Assembly: GCA_003426165.1 (NCBI GenBank)
Contig: QUAH01000001.1
Coordinates: forward strand, 62,001 to 126,000
Source of the DNA: Candidatus Saccharicenans subterraneus
Lineage (GTDB): Bacteria; Acidobacteriota; Aminicenantia; Aminicenantales; Saccharicenantaceae
DNA length: 64,000 nucleotides
Reading direction: 5' to 3'
The notes beneath the pieces were generated by a model. That model was given only the letters and a program-made list of their open reading frames with translations, made no database searches and had not been told where the DNA came from. Positions 24,180-32,673 of the stretch are shown here, piece by piece (position 1 is the stretch's first letter; the number at the start of each line of letters is the position of its first letter). The position numbers were made by a program, and so were the translations under genes.

Positions 24180-25075
24180 CCAGACCTCCGGCTGATTCTG
24201 ACCAGGTACCAGCGGGCCAGAAGACTGAACCCGACCACTATCACCAGCAACAACAGGGCGGCCAGGTTCAGGGCCGATTCATAACCCGGGATGGACATCA
24301 TCTCACCGTAATTATTGGCCAGGAGAGCGGGCAGCGGGTAGGCGGGCGAAAATAGGGATCTGGGTATGACCGGCACGTTGCCCACCACCATCAGGACGGC
24401 GATGGTCTCTCCAAAGGCCCGCGACAGCCCCAGGCCGCAGGCGGCCAGTATTCCCGGGAAGGATTTTTTCATCACCACGTACCTTATGACTTCAAACCTG
24501 GTGGCCCCAAGTGACAGGGCAGCCTCTTTGAGGGCCAGGGGGACAGAGTTCAGGACTTCAACCGAAACGCTGATGATGGTCGGGAGAATCATCAGGGCCA
24601 GGACCAGGGAGGCGGCCAGGATGCTATAGCCGGAACTCTGGTGGCCGAAGACCGGAGCCAGGTATTTGCCCACCAGCGGTACCACCACCAGGACCCCCCA
24701 CATCCCGTAGATCACCGACGGCAGTCCGGCCAGAAGGTCGAGGACGGGCTGGAAAACCCTTCTCACCCTGGCCGGCGCGTACTCTGAAAGATACAGGGAC
24801 GTCAGGATGGAAACCGGGACCGCCAGCAGGAAGGCGGTGATGGTCACCCAGAGGGTTCCCAGGACAAAGGGCCAGAGACCGAAGTGACCTCGGCTGGGCA
24901 ACCAGGTTGTTGAGAAAATCAGAGAAGAGAGAGATTTCAGGGAAAGCAGCGGCCAGGATTTGATCAGCAAGGCCAGAAAAATAACCGCGGTCAGGGCGAT
25001 CGGGAAAAAGGCGAAGGGCGCGGTAGCCAGTTCAGGTCCCCGGTCCTTTCGGCTTAACCTGTAGATGGCCATCAA
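24176..25075 (-). CDS. pstC: PstC-like phosphate ABC transporter permease (operon 1)
   Basis: Integral membrane permease, 299 residues with six hydrophobic helices. It carries DLLAGLPSVIYGMWGV near 111-126 and the EAA loop EAALSLGATRFEVIRYVVMKKSFPG near 195-220, then GLSRAFGETIAVLMVVGN, all characteristic of PstC. It overlaps both neighbours by four bases, so the five transporter genes are translationally coupled. A second PstC is at 45454-46359. Confidence 0.9.
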   Translation of the reverse strand: MMAIYRLSRKDRGPELATAPFAFFPIALTAVIFLALLIKSWPLLSLKSLSSLIFSTTWLPSRGHFGLWPFVLGTLWVTITAFLLAVPVSILTSLYLSEYAPARVRRVFQPVLDLLAGLPSVIYGMWGVLVVVPLVGKYLAPVFGHQSSGYSILAASLVLALMILPTIISVSVEVLNSVPLALKEAALSLGATRFEVIRYVVMKKSFPGILAACGLGLSRAFGETIAVLMVVGNVPVIPRSLFSPAYPLPALLANNYGEMMSIPGYESALNLAALLLLVIVVGFSLLARWYLVRISRRSG

Positions 25076-26160
25076 CGACTTGCCTCCGGAAGCCTAATGT
25101 CCCTGATTTTCTCAAGCTCCCGGGCCGCAGCCTGTGGGTCAAGCTTAAGGTAACCGGCTTCTTCGGATAGGTCCTGCCCGCGGGTAAGAACCCACTCCAG
25201 GAAAGCCAGGGCCACCGGGCGGACAGAAGTTTTCTTGACCACCAGGTAAAGGTCACGGGCCGGCGGAGATGGGTACAGCCCGTGGTTGATGGCCGCAGTC
25301 AAGCGGTTGCGGTCCTGGTAAAAATCCTCTTCCGGTCCGATTCGTCCATTCCCGTCCAGGTCCAGAGGCATGATGACCAGGCCGGGGTGGGGCTTGAGGG
25401 TTCCCGGGTTGTAGGCGAAATTCAGGTTGTTGAAGCCCAGGCCATAGGGGTCGCGGCGGACGGCCTCGGCCAGGCCCGGGTCGCCATAAATAGCTACCCC
25501 CTTCAGGTCTTCCTGATGGCCCCCCAGGAAGGCGGCCCAGGTCTCGGCTGCCCCACAGGCGTCAGAGCGGATGTAAACATTGATTGGGGTTTGGCCGGGC
25601 CGGCCCAGCAATTCTTCCCAGAATCGCACCTTGCCTTCTATGAAAACATCTCTCAACACTCCCCCGGTCAACCCCCTTTCCAGTATGGCTTTTAAGAAGG
25701 GGTTGTTCTGGTTGATGGTTCCGACCACGGCATCCCTGGCCACGGCCAGCGGCAGGGCTCCCCGGGCCAGCTCTTCGTGATTGACATCGCGGGAGACCAT
25801 GCCGATGTCCACCAGGCCGGCCAGAACATCTGCCATGCCTTTGCCTGCCCCTCCCGCCTGGAGGTCTATTTTCACTCCCGGGTTTTCTTTCTGAAACTCT
25901 TCGGCCCAGCGGACAGCCAGCGGGTAAAGGGCCCAGGCCCCGGAGATGCTTATTTTCCCGGTGGGGGCGGGTTTCTGGTTAGTCTGTCCCCCGGTTGCCA
26001 GGGACAGCGGGACGAGCAATATGGAAAAAATTAGAAGGCCCTGAAACAATAGTTCCCCCGCCCTGGTGACCATGCGGCAGGGTAGGAGCCTGTTCAATCC
26101 AGAGCGGCGGTAATGCGGGACTCTCGGAAAATTCATATTCTTTGTCCTTGTACTATTCAT
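25072..26160 (-). CDS. pstS: PstS-like periplasmic oxyanion-binding protein with EF-hand-type loop (operon 1)
   Basis: Solute-binding protein that would deliver phosphate (or a similar oxyanion) to PstCAB. The 362 residues start with a long basic region, a signal-type helix (about 38-57), then ISGAWALYPLAVRWAEEF (71-88), AGGAGKGMADVLAGLVDIGMVSR (a PstS-like phosphate-site region) and SDACGAAETW near 199-208. Residues 267-278 read DLDGNGRIGPEE, a perfect match to the EF-hand calcium loop (D-x-D-x-N-G-x-I-x-x-x-E). It differs clearly from the canonical PstS at 46383. Translation may begin at residue 1, which overlaps the porin stop, or at an internal Met (residue 9 or 30). Confidence 0.85.
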   Translation of the reverse strand: MNSTRTKNMNFPRVPHYRRSGLNRLLPCRMVTRAGELLFQGLLIFSILLVPLSLATGGQTNQKPAPTGKISISGAWALYPLAVRWAEEFQKENPGVKIDLQAGGAGKGMADVLAGLVDIGMVSRDVNHEELARGALPLAVARDAVVGTINQNNPFLKAILERGLTGGVLRDVFIEGKVRFWEELLGRPGQTPINVYIRSDACGAAETWAAFLGGHQEDLKGVAIYGDPGLAEAVRRDPYGLGFNNLNFAYNPGTLKPHPGLVIMPLDLDGNGRIGPEEDFYQDRNRLTAAINHGLYPSPPARDLYLVVKKTSVRPVALAFLEWVLTRGQDLSEEAGYLKLDPQAAARELEKIRDIRLPEASR

Positions 26161-27170
26161 TAAAAGCCCACCTGGAGATGGAGCAATAAGACGCTGCGGT
26201 CAGGTCCGGCTTCCTGGCTATGGTATTCATAGTTAACCTGGAACTTGGAAGCCGGGCTCAGGAACCAGTTGGCTCCGGCAGTGTAGACCGTGGTGCCCTG
26301 GTCGGCCAGGTTCCGGTCGGGCTCAAAATGATCGAGCTTTAAGACCAGCTGGTAGCGTTCCGGCTTGAGGTCCAGGGCCGCCTGAACATACCAGCCGTTT
26401 TTTTCGGTCAGGTCATCTTTACCCTCAATGTATTCGGCCACAAGGTGAAGGAAGCTGAAGTTGAAGCTGGCTTCCAGGCCAAACCTGTTTCGGACCAGGT
26501 TGGTTGAGGTGGCCGCATCAAGCCGTCGACCGTTGTAAACGGAAAGCCCGAGATGAAATCCCCTGGCCGGATTGACAATAAGGCGACCGGCAAAATCTTT
26601 CCGGGCGTTGTCATCTTTCTTATTTATCCCGGCTCCATTAACCAGTCCAAGGCTGTATTGAAATATTGAAAACTGGCCGAAAACCACCAGGCCTATGTCC
26701 CGGCCAGCCGAATTGTTGTCACGTCCGGGAGCCAGAAGGTCGACCACCCGGGACCGGTTTACGGTCAGCAGCCGTCCGGCTGAGGTGGTGCTCTCCAGGC
26801 TGAACGGAACCAGGAACTGGCCGGCCCTGAGGCTGAACTTCTCGTCCAGCAGAACCTCGGCCAGGGCGTCGAGCAGGACGGGGGACCTGGTCAGGTCGGC
26901 CTGGACCTTGAAAGTCAGTTTCTTCAGGATCCGGCCGTCCAGGCTGAGCCGGGCCCGGCGGACCGAGAAGGTGTCGGCTGCGTTGTTCTGCCCGGTAAAC
27001 AAAAGCTGGGCAAACCCAGAGAGTTTAAGGGGCAGGCTGCTGTATATAGCCTGGCCCTGGGGCTTCTGGTTTTCCATTTCGGGGCTGGCCCCCAATAGCG
27101 GCACCTGGAGGGAGGTCAGGAGCAGAGCACAGCTCAGGACTATCAGCCAGATTGACCTTGAGAGTTTCAC
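26160..27170 (-). CDS. Phosphate-selective porin O/P-type outer membrane protein (operon 1)
   Basis: Outer-membrane beta-barrel of 336 residues with a signal peptide (about 1-28, ending LLGAS). Conserved OprP/OprO features include RRARLSLDGRILKKLTFKVQADL near 71-93, LLDEKFSLRAGQFLVPFSLE near 107-126 and many alternating strand segments. The chain ends in VGF, a C-terminal phenylalanine typical of barrel insertion. It starts at a GTG preceded by AGGAGGAAGCG, overlapping rrf2 by four bases. Its place before PstS suggests it brings the anion into the periplasm. Confidence 0.87.
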   Translation of the reverse strand: MKLSRSIWLIVLSCALLLTSLQVPLLGASPEMENQKPQGQAIYSSLPLKLSGFAQLLFTGQNNAADTFSVRRARLSLDGRILKKLTFKVQADLTRSPVLLDALAEVLLDEKFSLRAGQFLVPFSLESTTSAGRLLTVNRSRVVDLLAPGRDNNSAGRDIGLVVFGQFSIFQYSLGLVNGAGINKKDDNARKDFAGRLIVNPARGFHLGLSVYNGRRLDAATSTNLVRNRFGLEASFNFSFLHLVAEYIEGKDDLTEKNGWYVQAALDLKPERYQLVLKLDHFEPDRNLADQGTTVYTAGANWFLSPASKFQVNYEYHSQEAGPDRSVLLLHLQVGF

Positions 27171-27616
27171 CGCTTCCTCCTTTTTATGGCTGTCTGGTTT
27201 ATCATCAGCTGTCTCTTGAGAACGTCTTCAAAACTCGTTTTTTCAAGGTGGGCGGCCACCATGTCCCGGACCTCTTTCCACAGCCATTTCAGGCCGCAGC
27301 GCTCTTCCAGGGGACAGGGCTCATGCTCCATGACGCTGACACAATTGATCGGGGCCAGCGGCCCGTCCATGACCCGGATGACCTCGGCCACGTTGATTTC
27401 AGCCGGCGGGCGGGAGAGATAATAGCCACCGGCCGGACCTTTCTTGCTCTTGACATAACCGGCTCTTTTCAGCAGGAGCAGGATCTGCTCCAGGAATTGC
27501 TGGGGAATGGCCTGGGACAGTGAAATAATTCTTATCGGTACCGGTCCCTGGCCGTAGCGGACGGCCAGTTCCAGCATGGCCCGGCTGGCATATTCACCTC
27601 GGGTTGAAAGTCTCAT
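27167..27616 (-). CDS. Rrf2-family transcriptional regulator, putative Fe-S sensor
   Basis: DNA-binding regulator of 149 residues: an N-terminal winged helix-turn-helix (MRLSTRGEYASRAMLELA; then PQQFLEQILLLLKRAGYVKSKKGPAGGY) followed by a dimerisation helix and a cysteine cluster C92-x8-C101-x5-C107. That spacing resembles RirA/IscR-type [Fe-S] or redox-sensing Rrf2 proteins, so iron-sulphur or redox status may be sensed. It is the first gene of the pst-like operon. An inverted repeat overlapping its own promoter suggests autoregulation and control of the whole unit. Rrf2 control of a phosphate-type transporter is not the standard arrangement. Confidence 0.9.
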   Translation of the reverse strand: MRLSTRGEYASRAMLELAVRYGQGPVPIRIISLSQAIPQQFLEQILLLLKRAGYVKSKKGPAGGYYLSRPPAEINVAEVIRVMDGPLAPINCVSVMEHEPCPLEERCGLKWLWKEVRDMVAAHLEKTSFEDVLKRQLMINQTAIKRRKR

Positions 27617-27635
27617 TTGTTGGACCTCGATAATA

Positions 27636-27673
27636 GTTGATTAATTCTATCAACATTATCATATATTAGTCAA
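27636..27673 (-). promoter_or_regulatory. Promoter and Rrf2 operator candidate for operon 1
   Basis: On the reverse strand TTGACT (27673-27668), an 18-base spacer and TAGAAT (27649-27644). Overlapping it is a perfect 6-bp inverted repeat GTTGAT-N7-ATCAAC at 27636-27654, with further symmetry (GATAAT on both sides, one base offset). The repeat covers the -10 region, where a repressor would block transcription. Confidence 0.55.
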
Positions 27674-27861
27674 GACCCGGTCTGTCAAGCTTTTTTTGCG
27701 GGCGACCTGGTCCCGGCCGGCCCGCGGACGGTCGGGACTGGCCATCCCGGGGGCAGCTTTTCCCGGCAGCTTCACCTTTTTCAGGTTCCATTCCCGGACG
27801 GGCCCGGTTGCCATCGGTTGCCCGTTGTGGCATCATTTCCTATATCGAGAAGGAGGTAACC

Positions 27862-28656
27862 ATGGACGGCGGCAAGGCAGTCGGAATGGTCATCTTTGTT
27901 CTGTTGTTAGCTTGGATGACAACCGGGCTGGCCCATTCGGCCCCGGTCCAGGCCGGGGCACCGAAAGTGGAGTTCAAGGAAACCAGCCGGGACTTCGGCC
28001 GCATAAAGCAGGGTGAGGTGGTCAGCCATGAATTTACCTTCCGGAATTCCGGGAAGGGGATTCTGGTGGTCAAAAATGTCAGCACCTCCTGTGGCTGCAC
28101 CGCGGCCCTGGTTTCCCAGAAAGAACTCTCACCCGGTCAGGAAGGTAAGATTAAGGTTAGCTTCGATTCCCGGGGTTATGCCGGAAAAGTTATCAAGTAT
28201 ATATATCTTGAAAGCAACGACCCGAGCCGGCCAAGGCAGGAACTCACGATCACGGCCGAGGTAGAAACCGGCCCGGCACCCAGGATTGAGCTGGAACCCT
28301 ATAACCTGGACCTGGGCCTGGCCCTGGAGGGAGAGGCTTCGGAGGCCGTGATCAAGGTCAAAAACAGCGGGCAGCTGGAGCTGGTTTTTGACATCGACAA
28401 TCCTGGTTTTACTTTCATGGTCGGCAATAAGGTCATCGGCTTTCCCTATAAGGTTCCGGCGGGAAAGGAAATCATGCTCCGGGCCCTGGTTCCGGTGAGA
28501 GAGGGACGGACAGGTACCCAGAGAGAGTACGTGCTCATAAAGTCCAACGACCCGGCCCGCCCGAGCCTGTCCGTTTTTATCAGCCGTTACGTTGTTACCA
28601 GGGAAGAACTGCGGCGTCTGTTCGAAAAGTACGGCAAGGAACTGGGGATAAAATAG
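27862..28656 (+). CDS. Secreted DUF1573 family protein
   Basis: The 264 residues start at the ATG at 27862, with AGGAGGT at 27851-27857. A signal peptide (about 1-28, ending HSAPVQAG) leads into two immunoglobulin-like beta domains. The first has the DUF1573 signatures FKETSRDFGRIKQGEVVSHEFTF, VSTSCGCTAAL and SNDPSRPRQEL. The CGC cysteines in the loop are typical, and a second domain with SNDPARPSL follows. These proteins are secreted in many phyla, but their function is unknown. A C-terminal segment of about 20 residues is helical and charged. It faces away from the Rrf2 operon and is probably not part of it. Confidence 0.88.
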   Translation: MDGGKAVGMVIFVLLLAWMTTGLAHSAPVQAGAPKVEFKETSRDFGRIKQGEVVSHEFTFRNSGKGILVVKNVSTSCGCTAALVSQKELSPGQEGKIKVSFDSRGYAGKVIKYIYLESNDPSRPRQELTITAEVETGPAPRIELEPYNLDLGLALEGEASEAVIKVKNSGQLELVFDIDNPGFTFMVGNKVIGFPYKVPAGKEIMLRALVPVREGRTGTQREYVLIKSNDPARPSLSVFISRYVVTREELRRLFEKYGKELGIK

Positions 28657-28741
28657 ATTAGTTTCAGTTACGGAATTGCCAGCCCGCTCCGGGTTTTCAG
28701 TTCCGGCCGATGAGTTAAGGAGCCAAGTTCAAGGAGAGGAC

Positions 28742-28969
28742 GTGGCCAAAACCATCCTGACAGTCAGAGTTCAACCGAAAGCTTCCAAAAGGGAAATTGT
28801 TCCCATCACGGCCACTGAATTCAGGGTTCGGCTGACTTCTGCCCCGGAAAAGGGCCGGGCCAACCGGGAGCTCCTGGAGCTTCTGTCTGAACACCTGGAC
28901 CTGCCCTTATCCAGGTTGAAAATAGTCCGGGGCGAAAAATCCAGGGTCAAGCTGGTGGAAATCAGCTGA
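28742..28969 (+). CDS. DUF167 (YggU) family protein
   Basis: About 75 residues from the GTG at 28742, which is preceded by AAGGAGAGGAC. The protein has the DUF167 pattern: LTVRVQPKASKREI near the start, FRVRLTSAPEKGRANRELLELL in the middle, and LKIVRGEKSRVKLVEI at the end. YggU-type proteins are small, widespread and poorly understood. It lies 85 bases after the DUF1573 gene, probably co-transcribed. The region after it shows only a weak 4-bp stem followed by T-rich bases near 28999-29022, possibly a terminator. Confidence 0.85.
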   Translation: MAKTILTVRVQPKASKREIVPITATEFRVRLTSAPEKGRANRELLELLSEHLDLPLSRLKIVRGEKSRVKLVEIS

Positions 28970-29027
28970 TTGTATTTGCACTTCCGGCGCTACCCCTCCC
29001 CGCTTGCGGGTGATTTATTTTTCCCGG

Positions 29028-29056
29028 TTGTTATGGCGGCGGCGAATGATTACAAT
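29028..29056 (+). promoter_or_regulatory. Predicted promoter of the nucleoside transporter gene
   Basis: TTGTTA at 29028-29033, a 17-base spacer and TACAAT at 29051-29056, about 37 bases upstream of the ATG at 29093. Confidence 0.5.
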
Positions 29057-29092
29057 TAGAAGAAAATACGATCCGGCAAGCTGGGTGGAGGC

Positions 29093-30403
29093 ATGAGTTA
29101 CCTGAACCTGGTTAGTTTCGGTGGCCTGGTAATTCTGGCCCTGGTGGCCTGGTTATTTTCTTCCAACAAGAAGGTAGTCAACTGGAAAGTGGTGGGTTGG
29201 GGCCTGGGGCTCCAGCTTCTTTTTGCCTTTGTCATCTTCCTGGTCCCGGCTGGCGGCCGGATATTTCTGGCCATCAATGAAGTGGTGGTCCGGGTCCTGG
29301 ATAGTGCCACTGCCGGTATCAAGTTTCTTTTTGGCCCGCTGGCCCTGCCCCCGGGAACCAGCAACGAGAGCGGTGAAACCTCCCCTGGCTTTATCCTGGC
29401 CTTCCAGGCGCTGCCGACCGTGGTCTTTTTTGCGGCCCTGGTCGGAGCTCTTTATTACCTGAAGGTGATGCCTTTGCTGATCCGGCTGTTTGCCAGGATC
29501 TTTACCCGCCTGATGAAGATCAGCGGGGCTGAATCGCTGTGTGTCTCCAGCAATATCTTTGTCGGGGTGGAGTCCTCGCTGGTGGTCAGGCCATATCTTC
29601 CGCAGATGACCTCTTCCGAACTGGCCACGATTCTAACCGCCGGCATGGCCACCATTGCCTCCTCGGTTCTTTCGGTCTACGTGATGATTCTCAGGGCCGG
29701 CTTGCCGACCATAGCCGGGCATCTGGTGTCAGCTTCCATCCTCTCGGCCCCGGCCGCCCTGCTCACGGCCAAACTGATGTTTCCTGAAACGGAAAAGCCG
29801 GTTACCCTGGGCCTGGACGTAAAACCCTATTACGAAAAAGAAGACAACCTGATCATGGCCATCATCAACGGGGCCCAGTCCGGTCTAAAGCTGCTGGGGG
29901 GCATCGTGGCCCTGCTGCTGGCTTTCCTGGGGCTCCTGGCCCTTCTGGACCTGGTCCTGGGCTGGCTGGGCGGTCACCTGAATCACCTGCTGGGCTGGAG
30001 TTTTAACTGGCAGGTCTCCGGCATTCTGAGCTATGTTTTTTACCCGTTTGCCCTGGTCATGGGGGTTTCTCCCCAGGATGCCTCTCTGGTGGCCAGGCTC
30101 CTGGCCGAAAGAGTGGTGGCCACCGAGCTGGTCAGTTACCAGCACCTGGCCGGGCTGCTCCAGGCCGGTGCCTTCCACGACCCGCGTTCGGCCATCATCG
30201 CTTCTTATGCCCTCTGCGGCTTTGCCCACGTGGCTTCCCTGGCCATTTTTGTCGGGGGAATTGGGGCTCTGGCCCCAAGCCGGCTGAAGGACCTGTCGCG
30301 ACTGGGGCTTAAAGCTCTGCTGGCGGCCACCCTGGCCTGCCTTATCACCGGCGCAGTGGCCGGCGTTTTCTACACCGGCTCTTCGGTGCTCTTCGGCCGG
30401 TGA
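29093..30403 (+). CDS. NupC-type concentrative nucleoside transporter
   Basis: Predicted inner-membrane importer of nucleosides driven by a cation gradient (CNT family). The 436 residues have about ten hydrophobic helices. An N-terminal gating-like pair is followed by a core with GAESLCVSSNIFVGVESSLVVRPYL near 143-167 and MTSSELATILTAGMATIASSVLSVY near 171-195, both conserved in CNT proteins, and PRSAIIASYALCGFAHVAS near the C-terminus. It is monocistronic, with its own promoter. Nucleoside specificity cannot be inferred. Confidence 0.92.
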   Translation: MSYLNLVSFGGLVILALVAWLFSSNKKVVNWKVVGWGLGLQLLFAFVIFLVPAGGRIFLAINEVVVRVLDSATAGIKFLFGPLALPPGTSNESGETSPGFILAFQALPTVVFFAALVGALYYLKVMPLLIRLFARIFTRLMKISGAESLCVSSNIFVGVESSLVVRPYLPQMTSSELATILTAGMATIASSVLSVYVMILRAGLPTIAGHLVSASILSAPAALLTAKLMFPETEKPVTLGLDVKPYYEKEDNLIMAIINGAQSGLKLLGGIVALLLAFLGLLALLDLVLGWLGGHLNHLLGWSFNWQVSGILSYVFYPFALVMGVSPQDASLVARLLAERVVATELVSYQHLAGLLQAGAFHDPRSAIIASYALCGFAHVASLAIFVGGIGALAPSRLKDLSRLGLKALLAATLACLITGAVAGVFYTGSSVLFGR

Positions 30404-30694
30404 TGTCCGGATGGTAGAGCCGGCAGGTGGCATCGGATCAGTTCGGGCGCGGCTTAAGCCCGATATTCAGAAGATTGATAACCGGGCCCAAGGGAACATC
30501 CCGTTGTGTTTTTTGTTACCAGCGAGCAACCGTCAATGCCGACGGCCAGCCCCGGAACACGGTAGCCGCTTGCTTTCCTGGTTATCCCCGATGAGAATAA
30601 AACGGCTTTCCTTCGTCTTTACTGGTGGAAAAAGTTTTTTAGAAACTGGCCCGGATATGGTAGAATCTGAGAAAAGCAGGAAGGAGTAACAATC
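30404..30694. other. Intergenic region upstream of the universal stress protein
   Basis: A 291-base stretch without a convincing gene. A 92-codon open frame inside it has no good start site, lacks family features and looks like chance. A possible promoter, TTTAGA (30638-30643)-N17-TAGAAT (30661-30666), lies 28 bases before the usp ATG, with AAGGAG between. The rest shows only short palindromes such as GGCTTAAGCC. Confidence 0.5.
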
Positions 30695-31570
30695 ATGACC
30701 GGACAAATCAAGACTATCCTCTGGGCCACTGATTTTTCCAAAGAATCCTTAACGGCTCTGTCTTACGCCAATTATCTGGGCAGACGCTTTGGGGCCGAGA
30801 TCAAGGCCCTGCACGTGGTCCCGGATTTTGCCCCGGCTCTTTATGAAAGCCGGGGGGTGGTGGTGGCCGAGCTGATGGAAAAACAGGAGGAAAGCCGGCG
30901 CCAGGCGCTTAAAAAATTGCGGCGTCTTTCTGATAAGAATGAAATCAAGTTTTCTAAACTGATCGTGGATACAGGCTCGGCCGGGAAGAAGATTCCCGAA
31001 TTAGCCGAGAAGGAAAAGTGCCAGCTGGTGGTCATCGGCCGCAAGGGCCTGTCGGCCCTGGAAAAGATCCTCCTGGGCAGTGTGGCCAACCAGGTCCTGC
31101 GGCGGTCCCGGGTGCCGGTTCTGGTGGTGCCCAAGCGCCGGGTCAGCCCAAAGATTGAAAACATCCTGGTACCCACCGATTTCTCGGCTGCCGAAGAAAG
31201 GGAGCGAAACTATGCCTGGATGCTGGCCTCCAGCCTCAAGGCCAACCTGACCCTGCTCTATATCCTGGAACTTTACGATTTTAAGTTCTCCCCCGACGAG
31301 ATTAAAAAGATGATGGACGAGGCCCTTCAGACACTGAAGAGCCGGAAGAAAAAGAAAGGCGAGTTTGAAATCAAGGAGGTGGTGGTCAGGGACCTGAATG
31401 CCGCGGCCGGGATTGTGACCTATGCCGCCCGGCATAAACTCGACCTGATTGTCATGTCCACCTGCGTTTCGCCGCTGGAGAGATTCTTCCTGGGCAGCAC
31501 CACCGAGAAGGTCATTTCCTACTCGACCGTGCCGGTGCTGGCCCTGCCTTCGGTCTTTTGCAAGAAGTGA
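30695..31570 (+). CDS. Universal stress protein, tandem UspA domains
   Basis: Cytosolic stress-related nucleotide-binding protein of 291 residues built from two UspA domains. The first spans about 1-150 and the second about 150-285. Each ends with a G-x2-G-x9-G(S/T)-like segment: IGRKGLSALEKILLGSVANQVL in the first and STCVSPLERFFLGSTTEKVI in the second, both with a hydrophobic VPVL strand after it. The first domain keeps the GR-x-G pattern of ATP-binding UspA; the second does not. AAGGAG precedes the ATG. Its stop overlaps the dprA start region. Confidence 0.9.
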   Translation: MTGQIKTILWATDFSKESLTALSYANYLGRRFGAEIKALHVVPDFAPALYESRGVVVAELMEKQEESRRQALKKLRRLSDKNEIKFSKLIVDTGSAGKKIPELAEKEKCQLVVIGRKGLSALEKILLGSVANQVLRRSRVPVLVVPKRRVSPKIENILVPTDFSAAEERERNYAWMLASSLKANLTLLYILELYDFKFSPDEIKKMMDEALQTLKSRKKKKGEFEIKEVVVRDLNAAAGIVTYAARHKLDLIVMSTCVSPLERFFLGSTTEKVISYSTVPVLALPSVFCKK

Positions 31571-32673
31571 CGGACGAAAAACGGCAGCTGCGCTGGCTGG
31601 GGCTTAATTACCTGGTCAGCGAAGGCCTGCTGTCCGCCCGCCGGGCGATTAACCTGATGGAGGCGGAGGGGGAGCTGCTCCCCGCCGATGAAGCCCTGCT
31701 CCAGGCAGCCAGACTCCGGCCGGCTGCCCGGCAAAAGCTTCGGAGCGGGGAACTACAGGCCCGGGCCGAGGCCGAACTTGAGAAGCTGACCAAAAAAGAG
31801 TATACTCTCTTACCTTTTGAGGATGCCCGGTATCCCCGGCTTTTGAGGGAAATCGTCGAACCTCCACCTGTCCTGTACTGCCTGGGCCAGCCTGATGTCC
31901 TGAACTGGGCGGCAGTGGCTGTGGTCGGGTCGAGAAGACCCAGCGGATATGGCCGGGTTATGGCCGACCGACTGTCCGAGGCCCTGGCGGCCTGCGGTCT
32001 GGTGGTGATAAGTGGCCTGGCCCGGGGAGTCGATACCCTGGCCCACCGGGGCGCCCTGCGCAGCGGCCGGACGGTGGCCGTCCTGGGGTCGGGCCTGGAA
32101 AATATCTATCCGAGAGAAAACAGAATGCTGGCAGAAAAGATTGCTGAAACTGGAGCGGTGGTCAGCGAATTTCCGCTGGACTCCGAACCTCTCAGCTTTC
32201 ATTTTCCGCTGCGGAACCGGGTCATCAGCGGGTTAAGCCTGGCCTGCCTGGTGGTAGAAGCCAGCCTGAAGTCAGGCGCACTGATCACCGCCCGGCTGGC
32301 TGCCGACCAGGGACGGGAAGTCCTGGCCGTGCCCGGCCCGGTGGACTCGGAATTGAGCCAGGGGACCAATTTGCTCATAAAACAGGGGGCCAAGCTCGTG
32401 GAATCGGTTGAAGATATCCTGCTGGAGTTACCCCCGCCCTGGAAGGAAGCGGCCCTGAGCCGGCTGGCGGAGAAGAAAAATTCTGCCCCTGAACTCGAAG
32501 GCCGGGAAAAAGAGGTCTACCAGGCCCTGCCCGGGACCTCCCTTATTCACATCGACGATTTATCTGATAGAATTCAGATATCCGTGGCCGAGCTCTTATC
32601 AGTGCTGCTGGCCCTGGAAATGAAAGACCTGGTGGTGCAGGAAGCCGGTAAATTTTTTCGCAGGAGAACTTGA
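31567..32673 (+). CDS. dprA: DNA processing protein DprA
   Basis: Loads RecA on incoming single-stranded DNA in transformation and recombination. About 368 residues: an N-terminal SAM-like domain, a Rossmann domain with VGSRRPSGYGR near 120, ISGLARGVDTLAHRGAL and LGSGLENIYPRENR, and NRVISGLSLACLVVEA near 215, all DprA hallmarks, then a C-terminal winged helix. The GTG at 31567 overlaps the usp stop codon; a TTG three codons upstream is the alternative. The dprA-topA-xer order is common in Firmicutes and other lineages. Confidence 0.93.
   Translation: MTDEKRQLRWLGLNYLVSEGLLSARRAINLMEAEGELLPADEALLQAARLRPAARQKLRSGELQARAEAELEKLTKKEYTLLPFEDARYPRLLREIVEPPPVLYCLGQPDVLNWAAVAVVGSRRPSGYGRVMADRLSEALAACGLVVISGLARGVDTLAHRGALRSGRTVAVLGSGLENIYPRENRMLAEKIAETGAVVSEFPLDSEPLSFHFPLRNRVISGLSLACLVVEASLKSGALITARLAADQGREVLAVPGPVDSELSQGTNLLIKQGAKLVESVEDILLELPPPWKEAALSRLAEKKNSAPELEGREKEVYQALPGTSLIHIDDLSDRIQISVAELLSVLLALEMKDLVVQEAGKFFRRRT

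Noticed and set aside
30411..30689. 92-codon frame in the gap before the universal stress protein
   Set aside because: There is no plausible ribosome site and no domain, and it overlaps the predicted promoter of the usp gene.
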